Of a stretch of 11,172 bases of DNA, positions 5,790 to 11,172 are shown piece by piece (the first letter of the stretch is position 1; every line of letters starts with the position of its first letter). The notes beneath the pieces were generated by a model. That model saw only the letters and a program-made list of their open reading frames with translations. It was not told where the DNA came from and ran no database searches. Position numbers and translations under genes: made by a program. This stretch comes from JAGOSA01 sp043718505 (GTDB lineage Bacteria; Patescibacteriota; Minisyncoccia; Phycocordibacterales; UBA9973). The DNA is taken from the NCBI GenBank assembly GCA_043718505.1, contig JAYSVN010000044.1:1-11172 (forward strand). Reading direction: 5' to 3'.

Positions 5790-5802
5790 AGTTTTTTGTT
5801 TA

Positions 5803-7071
5803 TTATTTTTTTGTGAAAGTAGAGTGGCTTGTACTATAGCTTTTGTTGATAATTTTTTCAACGTTAGCAGCACATGTTGCTTCCATAAGTTCCATGCGAA
5901 GTTCTTTGGCACCAGGCCAGCCATGAATATAAGCTTTAAAATGTTTTTTCATAATGGCGAAACTTTTTCCGCCAGGTTGATTACCACTGAGTAATTCTTC
6001 AAATAACTCACAGTGCTCAATGAGCACGCGCAGTTTTTCTTCTTTTGATATTTCCTGAGCGACAGAATTGCGCAACCAGTAGCGGTTTTTGACGCCAAAA
6101 AAATTTTGGAGGAATTGTGCATATTTTTCGGAGAATGTGCGAAAAAATTTATTGGAAAATAACTTTGAATTTTTCTTCAGCTTTTTTTCATCTTGCTCAG
6201 ATTGGTTCTCCGAGCCCCTGAGTAATTGAGCAAAAAGCCACGGATTACCAAAAATCGAACGGCCAATCATCACGCCATCAGCGCCGTATTTTTTTGCCAG
6301 TTCCCTGCCATGTTCAATATCACGTACATCGCCATTGCCAATAATAAGTGTATCGGGTGAAATTTTGTCGCGAAGTGCAGTGACTTCTTGTATGTGTTCC
6401 CATCTCGCTGGTACTTTAGACATTTCTTTTCTCGTCCGACAGTGAATAGTAATGGCTGCCAAATGTTCATTAAGTAAAACTGGAATCCAGGTTTCAATTT
6501 CATTTTTGTAGTAACCGATACGGGTTTTTACTGAAAGTGGGATATTGCGCAAAATTTTTCCCTGAATCTCAGCTTCAGCAACAGCATCTGCAATTCCCTG
6601 CCTTGCCGCACGAATAATTGTAACCGCAACGTCAGGCGTTTTAATTGTAGCTGCACCAGCACCTTGTTTCTCAATCGATCGATCAGGACAACCCATATTT
6701 ATATCGATGCCGTCAAAACCAAGTTCGGCACATAACTTTGCTGCTCCCCGCATAGTTTCAGGATTAGCCCCAAAAAGCTGAGCGACAATCGGGCGCTCAG
6801 CTTCTGTATATAAAAGGTCGCGCATGAGATGCTCTTTGCCTCCTAGCATAAGGCCGTCGGCAGAAACAAATTCGGTCCACATGACATCGGGCTTACCATA
6901 TTTTGCAATGACACGCCGAAAAGCCGCATCGGTGACATCAGCCATAGGTGCCAAAACAAAAAATGGCCCTTGTATTGAGCCGGTATTTTGTCGGTCGGCA
7001 AATTTCAGCCAAAAATTGCTGACTGCATTACTGGACGATGGCTGGTTTATTTTGTTCTGGTTGTTCGTCAT
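5803..7071 (-). CDS. dus: tRNA-dihydrouridine synthase (Dus family)
   Basis: An FMN-dependent enzyme that reduces uridines in the D-loop region of tRNA. Residues 37-46 (FFVLAPMADV) are the FMN-binding start of the TIM barrel. INMGCPDRSIEKQGAGAA (125-141) holds the catalytic Cys128. VKTRIGY (181-187), TIHCRTR (208-214, usually H-GRTR), IGNGDV (244-249) and GVMIGR (266-271) are the remaining barrel motifs. The C-terminal helical tRNA-binding domain starts near 343. Unusually, residues about 286-342 are a Lys/Asn/Phe-rich insertion between barrel and helical domain, which brings the protein to 422 residues against about 320-350 for the family. The ATG at 7071 overlaps the end of ftsQ by 44 bases; a further in-frame ATG at 7128 adds nothing Dus-like. 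Which uridine it modifies cannot be told. Confidence 0.94.
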   Translation of the reverse strand: MTNNQNKINQPSSSNAVSNFWLKFADRQNTGSIQGPFFVLAPMADVTDAAFRRVIAKYGKPDVMWTEFVSADGLMLGGKEHLMRDLLYTEAERPIVAQLFGANPETMRGAAKLCAELGFDGIDINMGCPDRSIEKQGAGAATIKTPDVAVTIIRAARQGIADAVAEAEIQGKILRNIPLSVKTRIGYYKNEIETWIPVLLNEHLAAITIHCRTRKEMSKVPARWEHIQEVTALRDKISPDTLIIGNGDVRDIEHGRELAKKYGADGVMIGRSIFGNPWLFAQLLRGSENQSEQDEKKLKKNSKLFSNKFFRTFSEKYAQFLQNFFGVKNRYWLRNSVAQEISKEEKLRVLIEHCELFEELLSGNQPGGKSFAIMKKHFKAYIHGWPGAKELRMELMEATCAANVEKIINKSYSTSHSTFTKK

Positions 7072-7936
7072 GGAATTTGTAAAATACCTTATTCGGGAAG
7101 CGCACGTCAATGTATTCGAGTACGGCAAATGATTTTGCTAACTTTGATTTGAGCGGCTCGCTTGTCACTGCAGTATTAAATCCGACTGCATCTGAAATCG
7201 GATCGTGTGTTGGATTGTAACGCACTTCAGGCGCGACATCGCTATCTCGATAGAGCAATAAGAGAACATCACCTTCGCTTGTTACCGAAAATGCTGACGG
7301 CTTAAACATGGCATTGGTAATTTCCCTGGCAAAAGTAGCTACGCGTACAATAACTTCTTTATCCATTGCAAATTGTCCAATCGATTGTTCACCGTTTGAG
7401 AGAGTCGTATATATTTTCGGATAAACTGCATCACTAAATTGCGGAGCCTGAGAGAAAATAAATCCGGTCTCATCAACAAAGTAACAAGTACCGGCAAAAG
7501 CAGTAGCGCGTGTTGTCGGAATAGTTTGTCCGCACCAAAGGTATGCAGGTTCACGCTCAGTAACGGTAACAACAAGGTTCTTATTTTCAATGTGAACATC
7601 AATATCATTGAGACGCGGAAAATCACGCGCCAGCATTTCCTTCAAATTATTACGTGGATAGAGGAAAATATTTCGCTTTGGCAAAATAAAAAAACGGGAA
7701 CTATTGATACTGGTTTCAACCTTTGTTTTCACTTCTTCAGGCAAGACTGCTTTTGTACCGACGACGGTGACATCTTTGATCAGGTAACGGTTAGCATGGG
7801 TGAAATAAATTGCTCCGCCGAGAATAAGAGCAATTAAAATAAAGCCAACAATTCGTCTGGCACGAGTGGCTGCTTTTCTTCTCTTTGCCAATTTGTCAGA
7901 AACAAAAGGCTTATTTTTAAGAGTCTTGAGTGACAT
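7028..7936 (-). CDS. ftsQ: Cell division protein FtsQ/DivIB-like
   Basis: A bitopic divisome protein. A basic cytoplasmic N-terminus (1-28, rich in Lys/Arg) precedes one membrane helix (29-46, IVGFILIALILGGAIYF). A POTRA domain follows at about 51-128, starting LIKDVTVVGTKAVLPEEVKTKV and ending LVVTVTEREPAYLW. It is followed by the FtsQ/DivIB beta domain with FVDETGFIFS. In known bacteria FtsQ links FtsB/FtsL with the septal peptidoglycan synthase. Length (302) is normal. The gene begins two bases after the serS stop codon, which implies translational coupling, and its 3' end overlaps dus. It lies outside any dcw cluster (no ftsA, ftsZ or mur genes nearby), in a setting with tRNA genes instead. 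The C-terminal tail is Gln/Pro/Asn-rich. Confidence 0.9.
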   Translation of the reverse strand: MSLKTLKNKPFVSDKLAKRRKAATRARRIVGFILIALILGGAIYFTHANRYLIKDVTVVGTKAVLPEEVKTKVETSINSSRFFILPKRNIFLYPRNNLKEMLARDFPRLNDIDVHIENKNLVVTVTEREPAYLWCGQTIPTTRATAFAGTCYFVDETGFIFSQAPQFSDAVYPKIYTTLSNGEQSIGQFAMDKEVIVRVATFAREITNAMFKPSAFSVTSEGDVLLLLYRDSDVAPEVRYNPTHDPISDAVGFNTAVTSEPLKSKLAKSFAVLEYIDVRFPNKVFYKFHDEQPEQNKPAIVQ

Positions 7937-7938
7937 GA

Positions 7939-9198
7939 CTACAAAAACTCACTATTGAAATATTTTTTGAGAACTTCAGGAACGCGGATCATACCGTCTT
8001 CGGTTTGATAGTTTTCAACTATGGCCGTCAAAATACGGGGCGTGGCGACGAGTGTATTATTGAGCGAGTGGACATAGCGTACTTTTCCTTCTTTATCGCG
8101 GTAACGAATATTTAATCGACGAGACTGAAAGTCGTGAAAGTATGAAGCCGAATGGGTTTCGCGAAATTTCTGCTGGCTTGGCATCCAAACTTCGACGTCA
8201 TATTTTTTGACCTGGCCAAGACCAATATCCCCGCCGCAATTAAGTACAACGTGGTAATGAAGCTTGAGCTCCTGCATTAATTCTTCAACATTAGCCAAAA
8301 GTTCTTCGTGATATGCCACTGATTGTTCATGTTCGGCCTCACACAATATAACCATTTCTAATTTGTAGAATTCATGGACACGAATAAGGCCTTTTACATC
8401 TTTGCCATGGCTGCCCGCTTCGCGACGAAAGCATGGCGAAAATGAGGCCATTTTCATTGGCAATTTTTCGAGCGGAATTATTTCATCAGAATAAAGTCCC
8501 ATTGTGGCAACTTCAGCAGTACCGGCAAAATAATCGCCGTCCTGAGTTTTATAGAGATCCTCTTCACCTTGTGGTAAATAGCCTGAACCATATAAAAGTT
8601 CCGGGCGAACCAGAGACGGCACAATCATCGGATCGTAGCCTTTAGCCGTAATTTTTTCCAAAAAATATTGCCAGACAGCAAAAGAAAGTTTGGCCATGCC
8701 ACCCTTGAGAAAATAACCACGGAAGCCGGAAACTTTACTACCGCGTTCAAGATCAATGTAATCCAATTTTTCCAAAAGTTCGATGTGGTCTTTTGGCTGA
8801 AATGAAAATTCCGGTTTATCACCTACAACTTTTATTTCAACGTTACCTTCATCATTTTTACCTTCCGGCACGCTCATATCAGGTATATTCGGCACTTCCA
8901 GCATGAGCTTTTTCCACTCTAGCATTATGGGCTTCAAATTTTCCTCAATTTTCCCTAAATCATTTTTGACTGTCGTCATTTCAAGGATCATCTGCTCGCG
9001 GGCTTTGGCATCTTTCTCGCGCGCGATCACTCCCGACATTCTATTTTGTTCAGCGCGAAGTTCGTCTGCCTTTTGCATAAGGTCACGGCGCTCATCGTCT
9101 TTTTTTAGAAGTTCATCAATATCAACAGCCACATGCTTTTTGCGAGCTGCTTCTTTGATGAGATCTGCATTTTCACGAATAAATTTAATATCGAGCAT
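7939..9198 (-). CDS. serS: Seryl-tRNA synthetase
   Basis: It charges tRNA-Ser, and tRNA-Sec where present, with serine. The N-terminal MLDIKFIRENADLIKEAARKK and the charged heptad-like region (30-100) form the tRNA-binding coiled-coil arm. The class II catalytic core carries TAEVATMGLYSDEI (227-240), motif 2 FSPCFRREAGSHGKDVKGLIRVHEFYKLE (253-281), and the region FRETHSASYFHDFQSRR (345-361). Motif 3 reads HSLNNTLVATPRILTAIVENYQ (377-398). The usual bacterial LNGSGLAVGRT form is replaced by LNNTLVATPR, closer to the eukaryotic cytosolic pattern as I recall it; the motif-3 Arg388 is kept. At 419 residues the length is normal. The ATG at 9198 gives the standard family start; the frame extends 19 codons further, through the promoter. 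It is first in the operon with ftsQ, dus and an envelope protein gene. Confidence 0.96.
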   Translation of the reverse strand: MLDIKFIRENADLIKEAARKKHVAVDIDELLKKDDERRDLMQKADELRAEQNRMSGVIAREKDAKAREQMILEMTTVKNDLGKIEENLKPIMLEWKKLMLEVPNIPDMSVPEGKNDEGNVEIKVVGDKPEFSFQPKDHIELLEKLDYIDLERGSKVSGFRGYFLKGGMAKLSFAVWQYFLEKITAKGYDPMIVPSLVRPELLYGSGYLPQGEEDLYKTQDGDYFAGTAEVATMGLYSDEIIPLEKLPMKMASFSPCFRREAGSHGKDVKGLIRVHEFYKLEMVILCEAEHEQSVAYHEELLANVEELMQELKLHYHVVLNCGGDIGLGQVKKYDVEVWMPSQQKFRETHSASYFHDFQSRRLNIRYRDKEGKVRYVHSLNNTLVATPRILTAIVENYQTEDGMIRVPEVLKKYFNSEFL

Positions 9199-9227
9199 AT
9201 TGAACTGCGCACGGCAGGAATGAAGTA

Positions 9228-9255
9228 ATAGTAGCAAAAAGGCCGGATTTGGCAA
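9228..9255 (-). promoter_or_regulatory. Promoter of the serS operon
   Basis: On the minus strand, -35 TTGCCA (9255-9250) is followed after 16 bases by TACTAT (9233-9228), extended by TGC. The start site would be near 9221, giving a leader of about 23 bases without a Shine-Dalgarno sequence. The -35 lies four bases beyond the preceding terminator stem. Confidence 0.6.
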
Positions 9256-9258
9256 AAT

Positions 9259-9281
9259 AAAACCCTACGTTGTAGGGTTTT
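9259..9281 (-). terminator. Terminator after the 105-aa gene, probably bidirectional
   Basis: The 10-bp perfect stem AAAACCCTAC (9259-9268) with GTAGGGTTTT (9272-9281) has a three-base loop. T-rich tails occur on both strands, TTTTATTTT on the minus strand and TTTTTG on the plus strand. It closes the minus-strand gene ending at 9310, directly before the serS promoter. Confidence 0.82.
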
Positions 9282-9309
9282 TGTTCAAAAATACAGATCA
9301 CATCGTAAT

Positions 9310-9627
9310 TTAATCAGTTTTACCTGTAAAACTACCCGGCTCCATCTCCAATTCTATTTCAAGCTGGCCGGCATCTTTTTCCATTTGATTTTTTCTTTGA
9401 TTAGCAATGGTGATCACTTTATCTGCAAACTCAGTACTATGGCAATCATGAATTATTTCTTTGCCATTCGCGTCTTGGATTGATAGCGTCCAATCCTGAT
9501 TTTTTTTCCAGGGTAATGGGTGATGAATTACCCAGTTGTCAATAATAGTACTGAGTAAAATAAGTGCCTGGTAATTTCCAAAAAGATCAATTATCTTGTT
9601 AACATTTTTTTCGTGCACATTTTCCAT
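9310..9627 (-). CDS. Small soluble protein of unknown function, 105 aa
   Basis: I do not recognise this protein with certainty. It has no signal peptide or membrane helix. Residues 7-35 form a probable helix (VNKIIDLFGNYQALILLSTIIDNWVIH). LPWKKNQDWTLSIQDANGKEIIHD (38-61) and FADKVITIANQ (66-76) follow. The arrangement LPW, I-DANGK, then A--I---AN resembles small phage and bacterial proteins of unknown function that I recall, so a phage-like origin is possible but unproven. The tail is acidic (QLEIELEMEPG). The gene is monocistronic: a candidate promoter lies at 9655-9683 and a terminator follows the stop. Its leader AACAAAAAAC before ATGG is A-rich with no Shine-Dalgarno sequence, nearly identical to the leader of the envelope protein gene at 5789. 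Confidence 0.72.
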   Translation of the reverse strand: MENVHEKNVNKIIDLFGNYQALILLSTIIDNWVIHHPLPWKKNQDWTLSIQDANGKEIIHDCHSTEFADKVITIANQRKNQMEKDAGQLEIELEMEPGSFTGKTD

Positions 9628-9654
9628 GTTTTTTGTTTTTAAACTATTTTCTCT

Positions 9655-9683
9655 AGTAAATCACAAAGCAATAAACTGAGCAA
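9655..9683 (-). promoter_or_regulatory. Candidate promoter for the 105-aa gene
   Basis: On the minus strand, TTGCTC (9683-9678), a 17-base spacer and TTTACT (9660-9655) extended by TGA. Box matches are moderate, so this is tentative. It is placed back to back with the dprA upstream region. Confidence 0.4.
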
Positions 9684-9723
9684 TATTTTATTATTTCTTT
9701 AAAATTTCTTAATCGCGGAGTAA

Positions 9724-9729
9724 TAAAAT
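9724..9729 (+). promoter_or_regulatory. Candidate -10 box of dprA, leaderless geometry
   Basis: TAAAAT lies exactly six bases before the ATG at 9736, the same spacing as at dnaX and at the gene ending at 789. There is no TG extension, and the -35 region (TTTAAA at 9698-9703) is poorly spaced. Weak on its own. Confidence 0.35.
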
Positions 9730-9735
9730 AGTGAT

Positions 9736-10602
9736 ATGCCCCCAATGTATAAAATTGACCAATATGAATTCCCTGCCCGTTTGCTGGAAATTCCCCATCC
9801 GCCAAAAGAGCTTTTTGTCCGTGGTTTTGTTGATCTTTCTGATAAGAAAATTCTGACTGTTGTCGGGCCGCGCAAATATACTAGCTATGGGCGCGACTGC
9901 ACCCGTTCTCTTATATTGTCACTCAAAAATATGCCGGTGGTCATTGTTTCCGGTTTGGCTTATGGCATAGACTCGATCGCTCACGAAGCTGCTCTTGAGG
10001 CCGGTTTGCCGACAATTGCTTTTCCAGGTTCAGGGCTCAATGAAAATGTTATTTACCCTGCACAACATAGAAATCTAGCTGCCAAAATTCTTGACCATGG
10101 CGGTATGCTCATTAGTGAATTCAAACCACATGAAAAAGGCAGAGACTATTTCTTTCCGCAACGCAATCGGCTAGTGGCCGGTATTGCACATGCTGTTCTC
10201 ATTCCTGAGGCCGGAGAAAAATCCGGCACGCTTATTACTGCAAAACTGGCCGTTGATTATAATCGGGACCTGCTGGTCGTGCCGGGTAATATCAATAATC
10301 CAATGAGCAAAGGCGCGAATCAATTTCTCCGACTCGGCGCCACACCCATCACTTGCACTGACGATTTGCATGAAGCACTTGGCTTTCCGCGAAGCGAAGA
10401 TGTAGGCCCGGTGCCAGTTGAAAAACGCGACGATCTAACACAAGAGGAAAAGCATGTGGCGTCCTTTCTTATTGAACCATTATCACGCGATGAACTTATT
10501 CGCAAACTTTCCATGCCGATAACGGATTTTAATATGGTACTTACGATGCTTGAAATCAAGGGTGTAATTAAAGAAGAGATCGGTTTCATTTCCCGCCTTT
10601 GA
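9736..10602 (+). CDS. dprA: DNA processing protein DprA (Smf)
   Basis: DprA binds incoming single-stranded DNA during natural transformation and loads RecA. After a start reading YEFPARLLEIPHPPKELFVRG (10-30) comes the Rossmann-like DprA core. It includes VVGPRKYTSYGR (42-53, usually GTR/GSR), VSGLAYGIDSIAHEAALEAG (71-90), ENVIYPAQHRNLAAKI (103-118), and FFPQRNRLVAGIAHAVLIPEA (139-159). SGTLITAKLAVDYNRDLLVVPGNIN (163-187) follows, then SKGANQFLRLGATPI (191-205). A C-terminal winged-helix domain (about 235-288) ends the protein. The N-terminal SAM-like domain of longer DprA proteins is absent. The ATG at 9736 is used; ATG at 9745 is possible. With a 94-codon gene between, it precedes topA, a common bacterial neighbour. 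It suggests DNA uptake ability, though no com genes are in view. Confidence 0.95.
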   Translation: MPPMYKIDQYEFPARLLEIPHPPKELFVRGFVDLSDKKILTVVGPRKYTSYGRDCTRSLILSLKNMPVVIVSGLAYGIDSIAHEAALEAGLPTIAFPGSGLNENVIYPAQHRNLAAKILDHGGMLISEFKPHEKGRDYFFPQRNRLVAGIAHAVLIPEAGEKSGTLITAKLAVDYNRDLLVVPGNINNPMSKGANQFLRLGATPITCTDDLHEALGFPRSEDVGPVPVEKRDDLTQEEKHVASFLIEPLSRDELIRKLSMPITDFNMVLTMLEIKGVIKEEIGFISRL

Positions 10603-10627
10603 CTATTGCTCGCAACATAGTTAGACT
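10599..10627 (+). promoter_or_regulatory. Promoter for the small winged-helix-like gene
   Basis: TTGACT (10599-10604, overlapping the dprA stop codon), a 17-base spacer and TAGACT (10622-10627). The start site would be near 10634, about ten bases before the ATG. Confidence 0.5.
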
Positions 10628-10643
10628 GTGAAAAATACAGATA

Positions 10644-10928
10644 ATGGAAGCAAAAACAAATGAAGCCGGTTTAATAAAGGATAAGGTTCTTTTTATCGTC
10701 TTAAAGATAATTAATAGCCAAAGGTCAATACCCGAGGAAAAAATTGACGAACTAGTAAAAACAGAGCTGCGGATCGTACTCAAAATTAATGTACAAAATC
10801 CATTTATTGGATACATAAAAGCTCTGGAGATAGAGGGTTTGCTTGAAAAAAATGGCAATGAATACGAACTCACACGTGAAGGCGGAGAAAGACATCGTGA
10901 ACTTATGAAAAAATATCATTGGAGTTAA
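10644..10928 (+). CDS. Small winged-helix-like protein, 94 aa
   Basis: A charged, soluble protein without membrane or signal segments. Residues 11-25 (IKDKVLFIVLKIINS) and 30-48 read as helices. Residues 54-67 (FIGYIKALEIEGLL) resemble a recognition helix, followed by a wing (EKNGNEYELTREG, 68-80) and a final helix (GERHRELMKKYHW). The LEIEGLLEK-------LT-EG pattern is typical of small winged-helix DNA-binding domains such as those of PadR or MarR regulators, but I cannot name the family. It lies between dprA and topA with its own promoter and a strong terminator, so it is probably transcribed alone or with dprA read-through. A role in regulating its neighbours is only a guess. Confidence 0.78.
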   Translation: MEAKTNEAGLIKDKVLFIVLKIINSQRSIPEEKIDELVKTELRIVLKINVQNPFIGYIKALEIEGLLEKNGNEYELTREGGERHRELMKKYHWS

Positions 10929-10938
10929 ACAGCATCAG

Positions 10939-10964
10939 GTCTTCGCAAGCGCGAAGACTTTTTT
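10939..10964 (+). terminator. Intrinsic terminator before topA
   Basis: GTCTTCGC (10939-10946) pairs perfectly with GCGAAGAC (10951-10958) around an AAGC loop, followed by six Ts. It isolates topA from the upstream genes. Confidence 0.9.
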
Positions 10965-11002
10965 ATTTGCCAATTTATTTACAAAGTTATTTACTCGATA
11001 GT

Positions 11003-11031
11003 TTGCAAAGAAAATTGTTTTCGTGTAATAC
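11003..11031 (+). promoter_or_regulatory. Promoter of topA
   Basis: TTGCAA (11003-11008), a 17-base spacer and TAATAC (11026-11031). The start site would be near 11038, giving a leader of only about five bases. The GGTGG at 11036-11040 would therefore lie mostly upstream of the message or at its very end. Confidence 0.5.
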
Positions 11032-11042
11032 TTGCGGTGGTT

Positions 11043-11172
11043 ATGAAATTATTAATCGTCGAATCACCTTCGAAAGCCAAGACAATTGAAAAATATTTAG
11101 AAGGCGAATATAAAGTCCGTGCATCTGTCGGGCATATTCGTGATTTGCCGAAATCAAATAAAAAAGCCATCG
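11043..11172 (+). CDS. topA: DNA topoisomerase I (N-terminus only, cut by window edge)
   Basis: Forty-three codons are visible from the ATG at 11043. The sequence begins MKLLIVESPSKAKTIEKYL and continues to VRASVGHIRDLPK. This is the start of the TOPRIM domain of type IA topoisomerase I, which relaxes negative supercoils. Glu7 of IVESPSKAKT is the conserved acidic catalytic residue of the family, and GHIRDLP is the next conserved block. The TOPRIM DxD motif, active-site Tyr and C-terminal zinc ribbons lie beyond the window. It is preceded by its own promoter and a terminator of the upstream gene. The dprA-topA neighbourhood is familiar from many bacteria. Confidence 0.95.
   Translation, partial: MKLLIVESPSKAKTIEKYLEGEYKVRASVGHIRDLPKSNKKAI

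Noticed and set aside
5804..5924. Upstream extension of the envelope protein to an ATG at 5924
   Set aside because: The extra 45 residues overlap the end of dus and would precede a perfect signal peptide, which must be at the N-terminus.
8903..9223. Plus-strand Ser/Phe/Arg-rich 106-codon ORF inside serS
   Set aside because: It is the antisense of the coiled-coil-encoding part of serS. The low-complexity Ser/Arg composition is the usual shadow of Lys/Glu-rich coding DNA.
10586..10873. Minus-strand 95-codon ORF opposite the winged-helix-like gene
   Set aside because: It has no promoter or leader signal. The plus-strand reading has a promoter, a terminator and a sensible protein composition.
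1..11172. CRISPR array, insertion sequence or rRNA
   Set aside because: No spaced direct repeats, transposase motifs, terminal inverted repeats or rRNA-like stretches were found on reading either strand.

Overview
The window looks like part of a chromosome of a Candidate Phyla Radiation (Patescibacteria) bacterium, most plausibly of the Parcubacteria type. This is inferred from gene content and style, not from a marker-gene tree. The supporting signs are compact genes with very few Shine-Dalgarno sequences, several promoters placed so that transcription would begin on or near the start codon, a short DnaX without its usual zinc module, a SerRS with a non-canonical motif 3, and a secreted protein with a cysteine-rich GSTVGR...C-type segment that I associate with these genomes. 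TGA, TAA and TAG all act as stops at the ends of clear genes (dprA, ftsQ, serS), so code 11 fits and TGA is not recoded.

Left part (1-2850): an AT-rich accessory-looking block. It holds a membrane-anchored, cysteine-containing surface protein cut by the left edge, a divergent secreted protein of unknown function ending at a strong terminator, a two-gene unit on the minus strand (a 39-codon ORF followed by a CxxC membrane protein), and a small membrane protein with its own promoter and terminator.

Middle part (2851-5102, minus strand): in transcription order dnaX, an HTH protein of a possible homing-endonuclease-like family, tRNA-Gln(UUG) starting one base after that gene's stop codon, and a single-domain YqfO/NIF3-C-terminal-like protein. 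dnaX has an extended -10 promoter exactly six bases before its start codon.

Central operon (5131-9255, minus strand): serS, ftsQ, dus and a signal-peptide-bearing beta-rich protein are tightly spaced or overlapping. A promoter lies upstream of serS and an intrinsic terminator lies after the last gene. The operon combines serine-tRNA charging, the divisome, tRNA dihydrouridylation and an envelope protein whose C-terminus resembles an outer-membrane beta-barrel insertion signal.

Right part (9259-11172): a small unrecognised minus-strand gene, then on the plus strand dprA (processing of incoming single-stranded DNA), a small winged-helix-like gene with its own promoter and terminator, and the first 43 codons of topA. 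dprA next to topA is a familiar bacterial arrangement. No CRISPR array, rRNA, insertion sequence or phage module was seen.
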